Source: Smittium mucronatum (lineage: Eukaryota > Kickxellomycota > Harpellomycetes > Harpellales > Legeriomycetaceae). Taken from it: a stretch of DNA of 11,595 nt. The stretch lies in the NCBI GenBank assembly GCA_001953115.1, contig LSSL01003120.1:1-11595 (forward strand), in the 5' to 3' direction. Positions 1 to 9,155 of the stretch are shown piece by piece (position 1 is the stretch's first letter; each line of letters begins with the position of its first letter). A program made the translations under genes and the position numbers. Under the pieces are notes generated by a model, which ran no database searches, was not told the DNA's origin, and saw only the letters and a list, made by a program, of their open reading frames with translations.

Positions 1-204
1 AACTATCCCCAACCGGGATTCATTGAAATTAAAAAGTTGGTTTTTTATGTCTGAGCGGATCGGTGCTGGTATGAACCGGCCGATCGTTTCATTTCGCTGT
101 ATGTCCCATCGGGAGCAATTTAATAAGATGTGGTCGACAGTTTCGGGCACATCGATTTTAACTATATCCTGTTCCATCCGAACAGATGAGAGAGAGTTGA
201 CCAA
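1..204 (-). mobile_element. Non-LTR (LINE-type) reverse transcriptase, C-terminal fragment, partial
   Basis: Reading the minus strand from 204 down to the window edge gives 68 stop-free codons. They contain ETVDHILLNCSRWDIQR, which fits the ETxxHxLxxCxxWxxxR signature found just after the polymerase domain of non-LTR retrotransposon reverse transcriptases (zinc-binding H-x4-C half). The expected preceding Cys-x2-Cys pair is not visible, so either it is mutated or the copy is decayed. A TGA (205-207) closes the frame upstream. Sequence beyond about 270 turns AT-rich, as expected for a 5'-truncated LINE copy whose 3' part continues left of the window. GC content is clearly higher than in the adjacent DNA. 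Strand and motif are seen directly; the family is inferred from the motif. The element lies downstream of the PFOR-like gene in the same orientation. Confidence 0.68.
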
Positions 205-532
205 TCAGTTATATGATTTATGTTAATTGGATATCGGTCTCGGATTCGTCCATGACCAAATCAAGAGGAATTTAATTAAATGAGTAGTAAAACTTCAGGC
301 ACACCGGCTATATAAAACACAGCCATCTAGTGCATGTTGGAAGCTTTAAGCATCTGGCTTTGTGCTGATTATAGGAAGTATAAATACCAACATTAAGTAA
401 AACTTATGAAACTTTGCGACTCTATTATTTAAATTGATTTGAAAACCTTATAGAGTTAATATAAACTTACAAAACTATATATATATTAAAAAAAAGAAAA
501 CTAATCACGGAATAAACTCAGAAGGTCCAATT
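205..532. other. Gene-free 3' flank of the PFOR-like gene
   Basis: No coding frame is visible here. Positions 205-270 keep the higher GC of the LINE fragment and may be more of that element in another frame. From 270 to 532 the sequence is AT-rich and stop-laden on both strands and probably holds the 3' UTR of the minus-strand gene. A weak inverted repeat pairs CACAGCCA (318-325) with TGGCTTTGTG (355-364), leaving a two-base bulge. Confidence 0.5.
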
Positions 533-1660
533 TTAATACTCGATATCATCCTTTTCGGGGAAACCCAGAATCTTATCAAGTCGAATTTCGCAAGCAGAAT
601 GAATTTTAGCAATATGAGAAAAGAACTTCCAAAAGTATGGAGGATGTGAAAGGATTATGGGAATGGAATAGGAAGATTCTAGCTCCACTATGTAAGGAAC
701 ATTATCAAAATTTTCAGAAATCGAATACTCGTCTACCAAAGCCTTAAAATTGTTGTAAAGACTGGAACTAGCGCCATTAAGATCACAGACTTGATCAAGT
801 ATCACTATTCTCTTAACTGACTTTGGGATTTTTTTGAGTACAGCATCCAATGGAAACGGTCTGAAAACGTGAAGTGATAGGCACCCTGTTGGAGTATTAT
901 CAAGATATTTAAATATATCATAATCACCAATCGATACAAAAACAGTTTCCGCGATGGGCGAACCCTCGTAATCAACAGTGCTAGTCCTATAGGAAGCTTT
1001 CATAATAAGATTCATTTTCTCTCTGAGAGTCATATCCAACCCACCTTTAGATTTGATAGCTTGTTTATAATACGTCTCATATCTTTCTGTAATGCATTTA
1101 GATGGCTCAGAAGTGTTAGCCCTGTAAAAAGTACCAAAGTTCAGATTATCTGCATCAAAATAGTTTATTACAGGCATCCTCAAAGCAACTGCAGCCACAC
1201 TAGCTATTTGAGTGTAATCAAAGCACTCCTGAGTTGTTGATGGAGATATAATTGGAAATCCCAAATCAGCAAACTCATATACCCCCGTAGCGTCTAAATT
1301 AGGCACCCCATTTGATTCGATACCTATTGTTATTGATAGAGACACGTAAGGACCTGATTTTATTGAACCTGATCCATATATCTCTTTTAATAATATAGGA
1401 AGTTTTTTGATCATTTTATCCGATACTAAGACTGCGAGTCTGGTATCCTTTTTCTGCATCTTTATAACATCCTTTATCATAAAGCAGAGGTCAGAGCTGG
1501 TCTCAGCCCTAATAACTCTGGGGCCACCACCTGGAGCTTCCAAGATCCCAATAGTTCCCATGAAAACCATTTTATCTTCTACAATAACTACATCATTAGA
1601 TTCCCTAGCAGCCAAACCTATGCCATCAAACCCGGTGATTCTGGAAGGTAAAGATACCAT
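533..1660 (-). CDS. Stand-alone PFOR domain I/II protein (resembles the N-terminal half of Met10-type sulfite reductase)
   Basis: The 375-residue product resembles the first two domains of pyruvate:ferredoxin oxidoreductases and the PFOR-like front half of fungal sulfite reductase flavoprotein Met10. Residues about 30-172 match the later part of domain I (POR_N): SSDLCFMIKDVIKMQ near 55-69 and GFPIISPSTTQECFD through VINYFDADN near 134-172. Residues 237-350 match domain II (PFOR_II): AETVFVSIGDYD, then LHVFRPFPLDAVLKKIP and RIVILDQ. The start of domain I, with the YPITPSS-type substrate loop of true PFORs, is missing, so catalysis by these domains is unlikely, as in Met10. Met10 proteins are about 1000 residues and continue into PFOR-gamma and FAD/NADPH reductase parts; here a TAA ends the frame right after domain II and nothing recognisable follows. 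The start is supported by an in-frame TAG 18 bases upstream and A at -3, G at +4. It could be a truncated paralogue or a separate subunit of a split enzyme. GC is higher than in the flanks and the frame is intact, so it appears to be under selection or recent. Confidence 0.85.
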   Translation of the reverse strand: MVSLPSRITGFDGIGLAARESNDVVIVEDKMVFMGTIGILEAPGGGPRVIRAETSSDLCFMIKDVIKMQKKDTRLAVLVSDKMIKKLPILLKEIYGSGSIKSGPYVSLSITIGIESNGVPNLDATGVYEFADLGFPIISPSTTQECFDYTQIASVAAVALRMPVINYFDADNLNFGTFYRANTSEPSKCITERYETYYKQAIKSKGGLDMTLREKMNLIMKASYRTSTVDYEGSPIAETVFVSIGDYDIFKYLDNTPTGCLSLHVFRPFPLDAVLKKIPKSVKRIVILDQVCDLNGASSSLYNNFKALVDEYSISENFDNVPYIVELESSYSIPIILSHPPYFWKFFSHIAKIHSACEIRLDKILGFPEKDDIEY

Positions 1661-1776
1661 ATTGCTGATATATAACTAATTTTTCTGTTAAATCCAATAA
1701 AAAAAATTCTTGAGCCTTATTAATGCTATAGTTTTGGAAGTTTTTATTTTTGGACTGGGATACGAAAATAAGCTGA

Positions 1777-1784
1777 CTTATATA
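1777..1784 (-). promoter_or_regulatory. TATA-like core promoter of the PFOR-like gene
   Basis: The minus strand reads TATATAAG, about 117 bases upstream of the ATG at 1660, followed by an A/T-rich leader. A CCAAT sequence lies on the opposite strand at 1694-1698. Such strings are common by chance in DNA this AT-rich, so this is only the best-placed candidate. Confidence 0.3.
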
Positions 1785-3585
1785 TTATTATTTTTGATGT
1801 AGATTTCTAGGTGATAAAATAAATCATAGGTAATTTCTAGGCATTTTATTAGATAAATATGTAAATCACGGGCTTGTATTTTAAACGTAATCTCAGCATC
1901 ATATTTTGTATTATATCTATTAATAAAAATTTAATGCCTTTCCAAACCAAAAAAAAAAAAATCAAACAAATAGGCTAGAAAGTAATTGTCTTTCAGTAGA
2001 ATCGAAAACATTTGTTGATTTAGATTGGGCCATATTAAATTGCTGCATTGCTGCTATGTTTTGGTTACGATTTTCAACTGAAGATTTAACCACCAAATGA
2101 TTTTTCGATTATAATTGAATACTAAATTCTGTACTGATGTGTGTATATTTGAGAAATTTGATATTGATCCTATTTAGTAAGCTTTTCTTGGGGTTTTCGG
2201 CTATGAATGCAGGATCACCTCCCAGTTAATCAGAAGCATTGATAGCAGAATTCTGATTTATCCAATCAAACATTTTAATTTCAAGATTTATGACGAGTAC
2301 AAATTTATTAGTCTAAAACTAGATAAATTGAATAGCTACCTTGTTAGTTGGAGTGTATCAATTGGCGAGGAATTGAGTTATATTTTTCATACTCTAAGCC
2401 TAAAAAAGACTGGGTACATGTTAATTTAAAATCATCCGTGAAACTATGTCCACATATATTATAGTATTTGTAAAATCAAACCAATAAAAAACCTAAAATA
2501 ATGGATTTGTGAGACTGGGCTTTGCGTTCTTTTCATTCCAAATCATTGTCGGATTTTGATTAATAATATAATAAACTGATAAAAATTCAGTACTTTTATA
2601 TGTGTATAAAGCTAAGTTAGTTTCTAAGATTCGCATCTGATATACTATAACACATTTTTCATTTCAGACTTCTTGGCGGATATTTTAGTTGGAGATTTAT
2701 AGATTATAATCTAATAATTCTTTTTGAGTGTATACTAAAAAATTTGTTATAATTCAAATTAATATACTATAACTTAATGGATGAAAATTAATCATTGGAG
2801 TGACGATCTTATTAGGGGGTTCTCTTCTTTCCTTCTAGCTTTAATTAACATAGTTCCAAACTAGATGATTTTTTACAAGAGTATAGATGAATTGCAAAAA
2901 GAAAGCCGATCCTCTTGAATTATCCTTTCCAACCTATAATAAATACAATCCACTTCGCCTTAGGTAATCGTTACAAAAAAACGACAAGCCGTTTTAAATT
3001 AACGAACTGTCACCTCTTAATTCGAATGATCTTGAAAGAACTAACATTTAAACCAATGGCCTCCTCTAAAAAAAATCTCTAATACCCAAAACAAAAATAT
3101 TAACCAAAGATTATATGGAAAACATCCAATAATATTTTGATTTTAAAACTATCGGAATTAAAGTAATAATGTCTTCGTACTAATAAGTGTGTGATCACCG
3201 AATTTTACATAAGTTTAATTGTAAGAAAATCAAACATAAATTGGAATCAGAAAATCGAATTAGAACAAAATGAGTTTTATTTTGTTTAGTTAAGTAATGA
3301 ACAAGATGCCCAAAGTTCAAGACTTTGATCCATAAATTGAAATTTATCATTAAAAGAAATTATATATAAATTTAGAATTTTCCGGACAAATATAGTTTAT
3401 GTACTACAGACATCAAAATAATGACATAGTTTAGACCAAAATCACATTTGTAGTTTCTTTTCCCAAACCAAATGATTTTCAGCAAATTTTATCTATAGAT
3501 TAAATATTATTGGCATACCCTTTTATCGCCAATGAATGGTGCATACTCCGATTTGCCAAATTAAAAATAAAATTATTCATAAATT
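1785..3585. other. Gene-free AT-rich desert, first part
   Basis: Stops are dense in all six frames and no protein family is recognisable. The stretch contains an A13 run (about 1950-1962) and many short A/T runs. Slightly more GC-rich patches occur around 2190-2240 and 2800-2960, but neither holds a coding frame, tRNA or repeat that could be matched elsewhere in the window. Confidence 0.6.
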
Positions 3586-3712
3586 GAAACAGCATTGCCA
3601 ATGAAATGTAAATTGCCTAGAACGAAATGAAATCAGCATAAATATAATTAAATGGCGACGTATCAAATAGTTATATGATCATAAAATAATGTATATAGTG
3701 ATTTTTAGCTAA
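3586..3712 (+). repeat. Dispersed repeat X, copy 1
   Basis: This block is colinear with 8672-8797 in direct orientation at an almost constant offset. Shared blocks are AACAG (3588 and 8674), CCAATGAAATG (3598 and 8684), GCATAAATA (3636 and 8721) and TTTTAGC (3703 and 8788), giving offsets of 5086, 5086, 5085 and 5085. Similarity between blocks is weak, so these are old, diverged copies. No coding frame is shared. Confidence 0.5.
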
Positions 3713-3929
3713 TAGGTCATGAATATTTTGGACAACCTTCGGTTTTTAATTTAAGTTGCCCAGATCACAGAGGTCTTTTTGCCTATGTTCCGAAAAGAAT
3801 AAAAAAACACTAGTCCACAAAAACTTTTAGTTTTTCGTTTGGTTTATTAATACTATTAATAATAGTAGTAATGCTGTTAAACCAATTGATACGCAATTAA
3901 TTTGAAAAGTCTTAATTTTATAACGACCA

Positions 3930-4240
3930 TGCGGATTAATTGTGACATAGTTTATTCCAATATTTACGCGAGCTTGAATAAGAACTCAGCAAATTTAAAT
4001 ATCATTGGCTGAATTGTTTTTATTTCAAAATCAACTAAGCCTAACGGGAGAAACCCAGAACCCTGCCTATTAACCAATTTCCATGCCCAAATTTGAACAT
4101 TACTCCTATTAGTGATATATAAATCATTTAAACTGGTAATGTTTTGATTTATCCTATAATATAAATATATTATTAATGCAATGTTAACACTATGAAAAAT
4201 GAATGCCATTTTTTGTACCATCGGTCTTAAAGGGTTAAAG
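3930..4240 (-). repeat. Dispersed repeat Y, copy 1 (inverted relative to copy 2)
   Basis: The secure core is 4057-4237, which matches 8893-9073 on the opposite strand. Anchors are TAACCC, the 17-mer ATGGTACAAAAAATGGC, CAAATTTGGG and GCAGGGTTCT; the first and last are exactly 180 bases apart in both copies. Homology toward 3930 is uncertain because about 25-60 bases of indels would be needed. A 110-codon minus-strand reading frame (3964-4296) covers this copy and begins with a hydrophobic stretch. Its frame is broken in copy 2 by indels and stops, so it is treated as repeat-derived. Residue runs such as MVQKMA and QIW do recur in copy 2 in the matching local frame, which leaves room for an ancient coding origin. 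Confidence 0.65.
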
Positions 4241-4755
4241 AGTAAAATAAAAATAAGGATAAAAAAACACATTGTTACAATTTCACCGTAGCTCAAAAAT
4301 CAGATCATTCCATTGGATAATATCGAGGTCTAATGAACTCTATTTAAATTTTGGAAATGTCTAAGAATTTTTGTTATACATCAATAACTTATTTGGACAG
4401 GGAACATATATAATGATAAAAAATAATTTGTCATCGTAAAAATAAAAAGTAAAAATAATTAGATCCGTGAATAAGTCATTTTTAGCAAATACTTACATTT
4501 AAAAAAATATCAGTTATAGAGATGGAATTTTAATTTTGTTTTTTCATTCAGAATTTTTTGGAAAAAAATACCATCTTTAAGCATTAAGATTTTTTTTAGT
4601 AACTACCTCTACATAAAATAATTAATATTCGATCGAAACGATTAGGATAACTTTCTTACGATTTTAATTTAAATATTATTATTATCACATTTCTATGCTC
4701 GATAGTTGAATAATGGACCATGAATAACCCAAATATGATAAAATAAAGCATGAAG
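4241..4755. other. Gene-free AT-rich stretch
   Basis: The sequence is A/T-rich with runs of T and A (for example near 4555-4600) and stops in all frames. No gene, RNA gene or matched repeat was seen. Confidence 0.6.
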
Positions 4756-4762
4756 TAAAGTA

Positions 4763-4856
4763 GAACTAGTTCATAAAATGCCGAAATTTCATGATTTCAT
4801 TTCAATAATTTTTGAATCTTTCCTGAAGCGGGATATAAAATTTTTTAATAACTAAT
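4763..4856 (+). repeat. Left arm of inverted repeat Z
   Basis: The first 42 bases (4763-4804) match the reverse complement of 5332-5373 at 37 of 42 positions, including an unbroken run from AAATTTCATGATTTCATTTCA. Four of the five differences are transitions. Similarity continues more loosely through GAATCTTTCC to about 4856. Confidence 0.75.
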
Positions 4857-5283
4857 AAATTATTCTGAAAATTGATTTGTCTAACTTTATTTTAATTAAT
4901 TTTTATTTACATCAAACCTGCCAAATAATGTTTCTCGAAGAATTTTGGTAGGGTTTTTTATAATTATGCAAGTTTTCAAAGTATTTCTGTTTCCTTAAAT
5001 ATCTTATATTCAAAAAATCGACTACTAGAATTAATGTGTCTAGTTTTATCATTAGAATGATAATATTTTCATAATGTTGTGTAAATTATTTAGCCAAGCC
5101 AATTGAAACTGTTAATTATACGAACAGAAGAGGGAAAAGATTTCAGACATGAAAAGTGTTAAAAATAAGAAAAGTGTTATTTCAAATCTACGCCGTTAAA
5201 ACCCCGGAACAATTGGGTAGATTCGTTGTAAATTACTAGTAAATTAGATTTATTAAGCAAAACAATTTTTGAGATGGCTTGGT

Positions 5284-5373
5284 AGCTAATAAAAATGCTT
5301 AAATTCCACTAAGGAAAAATTCGAAATTTTGTGAAATGAAATCATGAAATTTTGACATTTTGTGAGCTAGATC
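5284..5373 (-). repeat. Right arm of inverted repeat Z
   Basis: This is the inverted partner of the arm at 4763-4856. Its best-preserved 42 bases are 5332-5373, and looser similarity runs to about 5284 (GAATTTTTCC against GAATCTTTCC). Confidence 0.75.
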
Positions 5374-5382
5374 AATAAAGTA

Positions 5383-8097
5383 AGGATCCCAAATAATCTA
5401 CGTAAATCTTTCACGTGACCCCGAAGGGCAATTAATCTATCTGAATTCAATTTTTTGCGTGGATAATCCTATTTCAATAAATAATTAAGAATTGACAAAG
5501 AAAAGCAAGTCACATTTGAAATCAATGCTGTTATTCTGAGACAAATTTATAATCAAGTTAGTATTTAAACTTGAGAAATGTTCTACTGAAATATTAAGTA
5601 CTTTTTTTATTCTTAAAATAACTTTTCCCGGCAAATTCTTTTTATTAAAAAAATGTAAAACAAGAATTACAATTTTAGAAAAAATTTACAATAGTAATAA
5701 TTATTTTTACTAAAAAACTGGCACTACGTGCATTTTGTGTATTTATTTCATTATATTACTTAGACTATGAATTTTCTACTACTTTAATGATTTAAATTTA
5801 AACTTTACTGGAAATTTACTGACTCGGAGAGTTTTTTTTTTTAGAATGAATATGAAAGTCTTTTTTTTTTAATAAACTTGGTTTTAATTTTCACCTTGGT
5901 CAGTAAAATGATATGTTCGATATTATTTTCTATCCTTTTTCTATCTATTTATCAATTTTTCAAATAAAAATTAGCAAGAAATTCATTTAAATCATATTGA
6001 TATTTTACACTCTTTCCAACAAAAGTTCAATAATGCATGCTATTAATAAAGATTATGCGAATAAAAGATATTATAAAAATTTCACGCATAGAAAATGCTG
6101 AAAAATCGTTTTTCAATTTCGTTTACACAAGTATTTTTTCGGGAGTTTAATTTGGGGAGAAAGACAATCGAAAATACTTATGCAGATCTTCCCTTCACAT
6201 AAATCACTTTTTTGACAAACGATAGGAGCCAAATTAAGTAATAATCTATAGATTAACGAATAATTGACCATCTCATGAGTTCTTTCAAAATTGCGATTCT
6301 TCACAGCTATTGCTGATAAGCTTTTTTTACTCCTTACAGAGTTTTTAAGCTCAAAATAAATTCTATTTTTTTAATTTTTTACCAAATTTAAAAAATTATT
6401 CTTAACTTCTTAGAGTTTATGTTCTTTTTTTCACTCCAATTAGCTATATATTTAATGAATCTGATTGATGAATTAAACTGATTGCTCTATCAAAAACCGT
6501 GTTATGTTATATGGACTCAAATTGAAACAGTTTTTGGGCATAAAATAATGGTATAATTTGTTCTACTAACCGCATTAGAGATAATATACTATCAGGTAAA
6601 TTTTTGCTCAAAATGTATGTTTTATTGGTAAAACTTGAGTCAAATTTCTACGAATCAGTCTTCGACTCCTTGGGTGGGCTAGTATGATGTTTAAGATTTC
6701 CAAAAATTTAAAATTATTGTTTGGAGAACCCATAATGACAAAAACAAATGGCTTATTGATTGTAGAGCAATTCATAGCTTTTAAAAAGCTCAATCTATTT
6801 TTTATTTTTTACCATTAAGATTAGAAAATTGGAATAAAAACCATTAGTAGTTATCGAAATAAACCGCTCTGTCAATAAAATTACTTATTATAAAGCAAAA
6901 TTCATTAAAAATAATATTAAAATTTTCGTATCATAGAAATGTGATTTTATTTTTGAGAATTTAACTTGTTTGACTAAAATTATTATTTTATATTTATGAA
7001 TTATATATAATCAGAAAACCAATAAAGATGGATAATAACTTTTACTGAAAACTTTTCCATATTTTTTCAATTGGGAAAATTATTTTCCTATTTCGATTTA
7101 TCATACCCGAATAGTTTTACTGTTATCTTTTGATAACATTGTCAAATAGGGAAAGTGGTGAAAAATTAACAAAATTAATCACCTTCAAAAAAACCTCTCA
7201 ATTATAAGATTAATCTAAATATGAATCAACTGTACTGTCTTTGGTTAAATTAAATGTTTGGGTGATTAAAAATCTACATCAGTCATTCAACGTCTAAACC
7301 ATCGTTGAATACCCTTTAATTTGAATTTTTAACTTACCATTTGAATTCATTTAAAAACAAATTCTAAAAAAAAAAAAAATCGCGTAAAATCTTTTGCGTA
7401 GATCAAAAATCGATCTTTTTATTTTTGGTTTATTATTCCTAGTAAGGATTAAGTATGATGGATTCTTTGATAGATCATACTGTTTTTTACGCCTATTTTA
7501 TAAATATATTTATATATTTAAAGCATTTACTAGCTTAATGGCTATGAATCATTCTTAATACTCAAGTTAAATTTTCCCACTTTACCAATCTGATTCTGAA
7601 ATATATCAAAGATAACCATAAAGTTACGGTAAAACCCCATAAGAATTCCGCATTGTGAACCTGGGTCAATGTGCGGAGTTTATATTTTATCGGACTTATA
7701 CACCAATAGTGTTTAGATATAAAAGATGTTTTTTTTTTAAATTACCTTCCAATATAATCAATGATAAAATTTAAATAATTATTTTTCTGGAACCTCTTAG
7801 TTTTTTAGAAAAAAATATATTAATTTATATCATTTAAATTAAAGTCATGGGATAATTCTTAAATTTAAATGAATGTACTATTTTATTGGTGGGGCTAATA
7901 TATTTTTTGTAAGTTAATTTATAAATCTAATAAGATAATGAAAGCCCATCTTTACAAATGGTAACTTTAACTTTCGTCTCCAGGTATTTTTTTATTTGTA
8001 TCACGGAATTTTATACAAGATAACATCATTAAAAACTATGCTAAAAAAATACGAAAAAAATAAAAAGACGTATATAAAAGATTATTATCCTAAATAC
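5383..8097. other. Gene-free AT-rich desert, second part
   Basis: No convincing coding frame was found; the open stretches near 6113-6304 and 6608-6793 are short, low-complexity and unlike known proteins. Homopolymers are frequent (T13 near 5830 and 5860, A13 near 7367). Two hairpins stand out. AGTATGAT (7452-7459) pairs perfectly with ATCATACT (7474-7481) and is followed by a T run. A locally GC-richer stem pairs CCGCATTG (7648-7655) with CAATGTGCGG (7667-7676), leaving a two-base bulge. Confidence 0.55.
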
Positions 8098-8662
8098 AAT
8101 AATCTCCTCTGCCGGACTACCAGCTGCGTACCTACGGAAAAAGTTCACAATCTGCCAGCCGAAAAAACCACCTTGTATAGCTTCAAGTAGGTGTATAACT
8201 GAGGTATCTCGCAGTCAATAATTAAGCTCTTTTTCAATGAACTGTTGTTCATTGAAGCTATTGAGCTCCTAGTCCGAGCCTAATTCTAACAGGATTAATA
8301 AAATTAGTCTCCTACCCAAACGTGGGATTGATCAACATGGCTTTCCTACAAATATGACTTAGACGCTGAGATCCGTCTGACTGTCGAACGCTGGACTTGT
8401 GCACTGGACTATGTCTCAGTTGTGCTAAACGATAGGTTTCTCCTGTTTCGAGATGTTCCTCCTCTGGAATCAAGTACTCAGAAACGCTGTGTGCTGTCTC
8501 CGCTATTCCCATCCAAAAATAGTACAACGCTGTGTGAAATTTTAGTTTAGGTACTTCGAAAAGTACACTATAAGCCCCTAAACCACGGCGAGGTATTTCA
8601 CTCTTAGGGGTCATCTCCAGGTACGTGAAGTATTCAGATTTGCAAAATATCATTAATTCCAT
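8098..8662 (-). pseudogene. Decayed coding relic of an unrecognised protein, probably a mobile element
   Basis: This block is markedly more GC-rich than the DNA on either side and reads as protein on the minus strand in two successive frames. The first is open for 116 codons (8662 to 8312), containing EIPRRGLGAYSVLFEVPKLK and HSVSEYLIPEEEHLETGE. The reading then appears to shift frame near the stop at 8312-8314. The second frame has stops at 8269-8271 and 8215-8217 separated by ELNSFNEQQFIEKELNY, and after that 39 open codons to 8098 including IQGGFFGWQ and AAGSPAEE. The coding look ends sharply at 8098, where low-GC DNA resumes, and just above 8662, where repeat X copy 2 begins. I do not recognise the family. 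A gag-like or other transposon protein is a guess based on the decay, the GC contrast and the repeat-rich setting. The 116-codon part taken alone should not be called a functional gene. Confidence 0.5.
8225..8267. repeat. Perfect 10-bp hairpin within the decayed coding relic
   Basis: TTCAATGAAC (8233-8242) and GTTCATTGAA (8247-8256) are perfect complements around a 4-base loop (TGTT). An outer AGCTC/GAGCT pair (8225-8229 and 8263-8267) extends the stem across an internal loop. It lies inside the part that reads SFNEQQFIEK on the minus strand, so the symmetry may be a by-product of coding sequence. Confidence 0.5.
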
Positions 8663-8671
8663 TTGCCAATT

Positions 8672-8797
8672 TCAACAGCCTAACCAATGAAATGCTGATA
8701 TTTAAAAGGAAAATAAAGCGGCATAAATATTGGCCACGAAAAAGACACGAAATGGCTTACCCGAACAAAAAAGTTAAAATAAATAAATTTTAGCCTA
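8672..8797 (+). repeat. Dispersed repeat X, copy 2
   Basis: This is the direct-orientation partner of 3586-3712, with the same four anchor blocks at matching spacing. It starts within 10 bases of the end of the decayed coding relic and is followed by repeat Y copy 2 after about 95 bases, so X, Y and the relic may belong to one larger element. Confidence 0.5.
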
Positions 8798-8884
8798 TCC
8801 AGTATGATTAAACTTGGCACAAATATTGAACCACTTTATAATTAAAATAAATTTGGAATTTTTTAGATTTAGGATTTAAGGAGG

Positions 8885-9155
8885 TGCATACTTAACCCTT
8901 TCAGGAGCAATGGTACAAAAAATGGCTTCCACTTTATGCTCAATGCTCTTATTAGTTTAATTTTATTTGTATACCATTGGGCTGATCATATTTTTGAACC
9001 AATTGTAATTGCAATTATACCCAAATAGGGGCAAGGGACAAATTTGGGGCCGGAAAAGGTTAAGCAGGGTTCTAGAGTGTGGGCTATAATATTAAAACGA
9101 GCCATTTAAATATTAATATTAGCCTATCATACAGAAAATTGCGGATCACATTAAT
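8885..9155 (+). repeat. Dispersed repeat Y, copy 2
   Basis: The core 8893-9073 is the inverted partner of 4057-4237, with anchors TAACCC, ATGGTACAAAAAATGGC, CAAATTTGGG and GCAGGGTTCT at the same overall spacing. Any reading frame matching copy 1 is interrupted by small indels and stops. Homology beyond 9073 is uncertain. Confidence 0.6.

Larger units (their letters stand above)
4756..5382. mobile_element. Candidate foldback/MITE-like element with long terminal inverted repeats
   Basis: Two inverted arms (4763-4856 and 5284-5373) enclose about 430 bases of non-coding AT-rich sequence. TAAAGTA occurs immediately outside the left arm (4756-4762) and again two bases outside the right arm (5376-5382), in the same orientation. 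In slightly longer form this is AGTAAAGTA against AATAAAGTA. That arrangement is expected of a target-site duplication around a non-autonomous DNA transposon. No transposase is present. The element status is inferred from the arms and flanks, and in DNA this AT-rich a chance 7-base flank match cannot be excluded. Confidence 0.5.

Noticed and set aside
23..226. 67-codon plus-strand open frame
   Set aside because: It is the antisense shadow of the reverse transcriptase fragment, whose diagnostic motif is on the minus strand.
1407..1679. 90-codon plus-strand open frame
   Set aside because: It lies antisense within the 5' part of the well-supported PFOR-like gene and resembles no protein.
3964..4296. 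110-codon minus-strand frame as a membrane protein gene
   Set aside because: It overlaps repeat Y copy 1, its frame is broken in copy 2, and its hydrophobicity is what AT-rich DNA often yields by chance.
6113..6793. Two short minus-strand frames (6113-6304 and 6608-6793)
   Set aside because: They are about 60 codons each, have the composition of the surrounding desert, and show no recognisable motif.
7996..8190. 64-codon plus-strand open frame
   Set aside because: It is lysine- and tyrosine-rich because of A/T runs, and its right third is antisense to the better-supported decayed coding relic.
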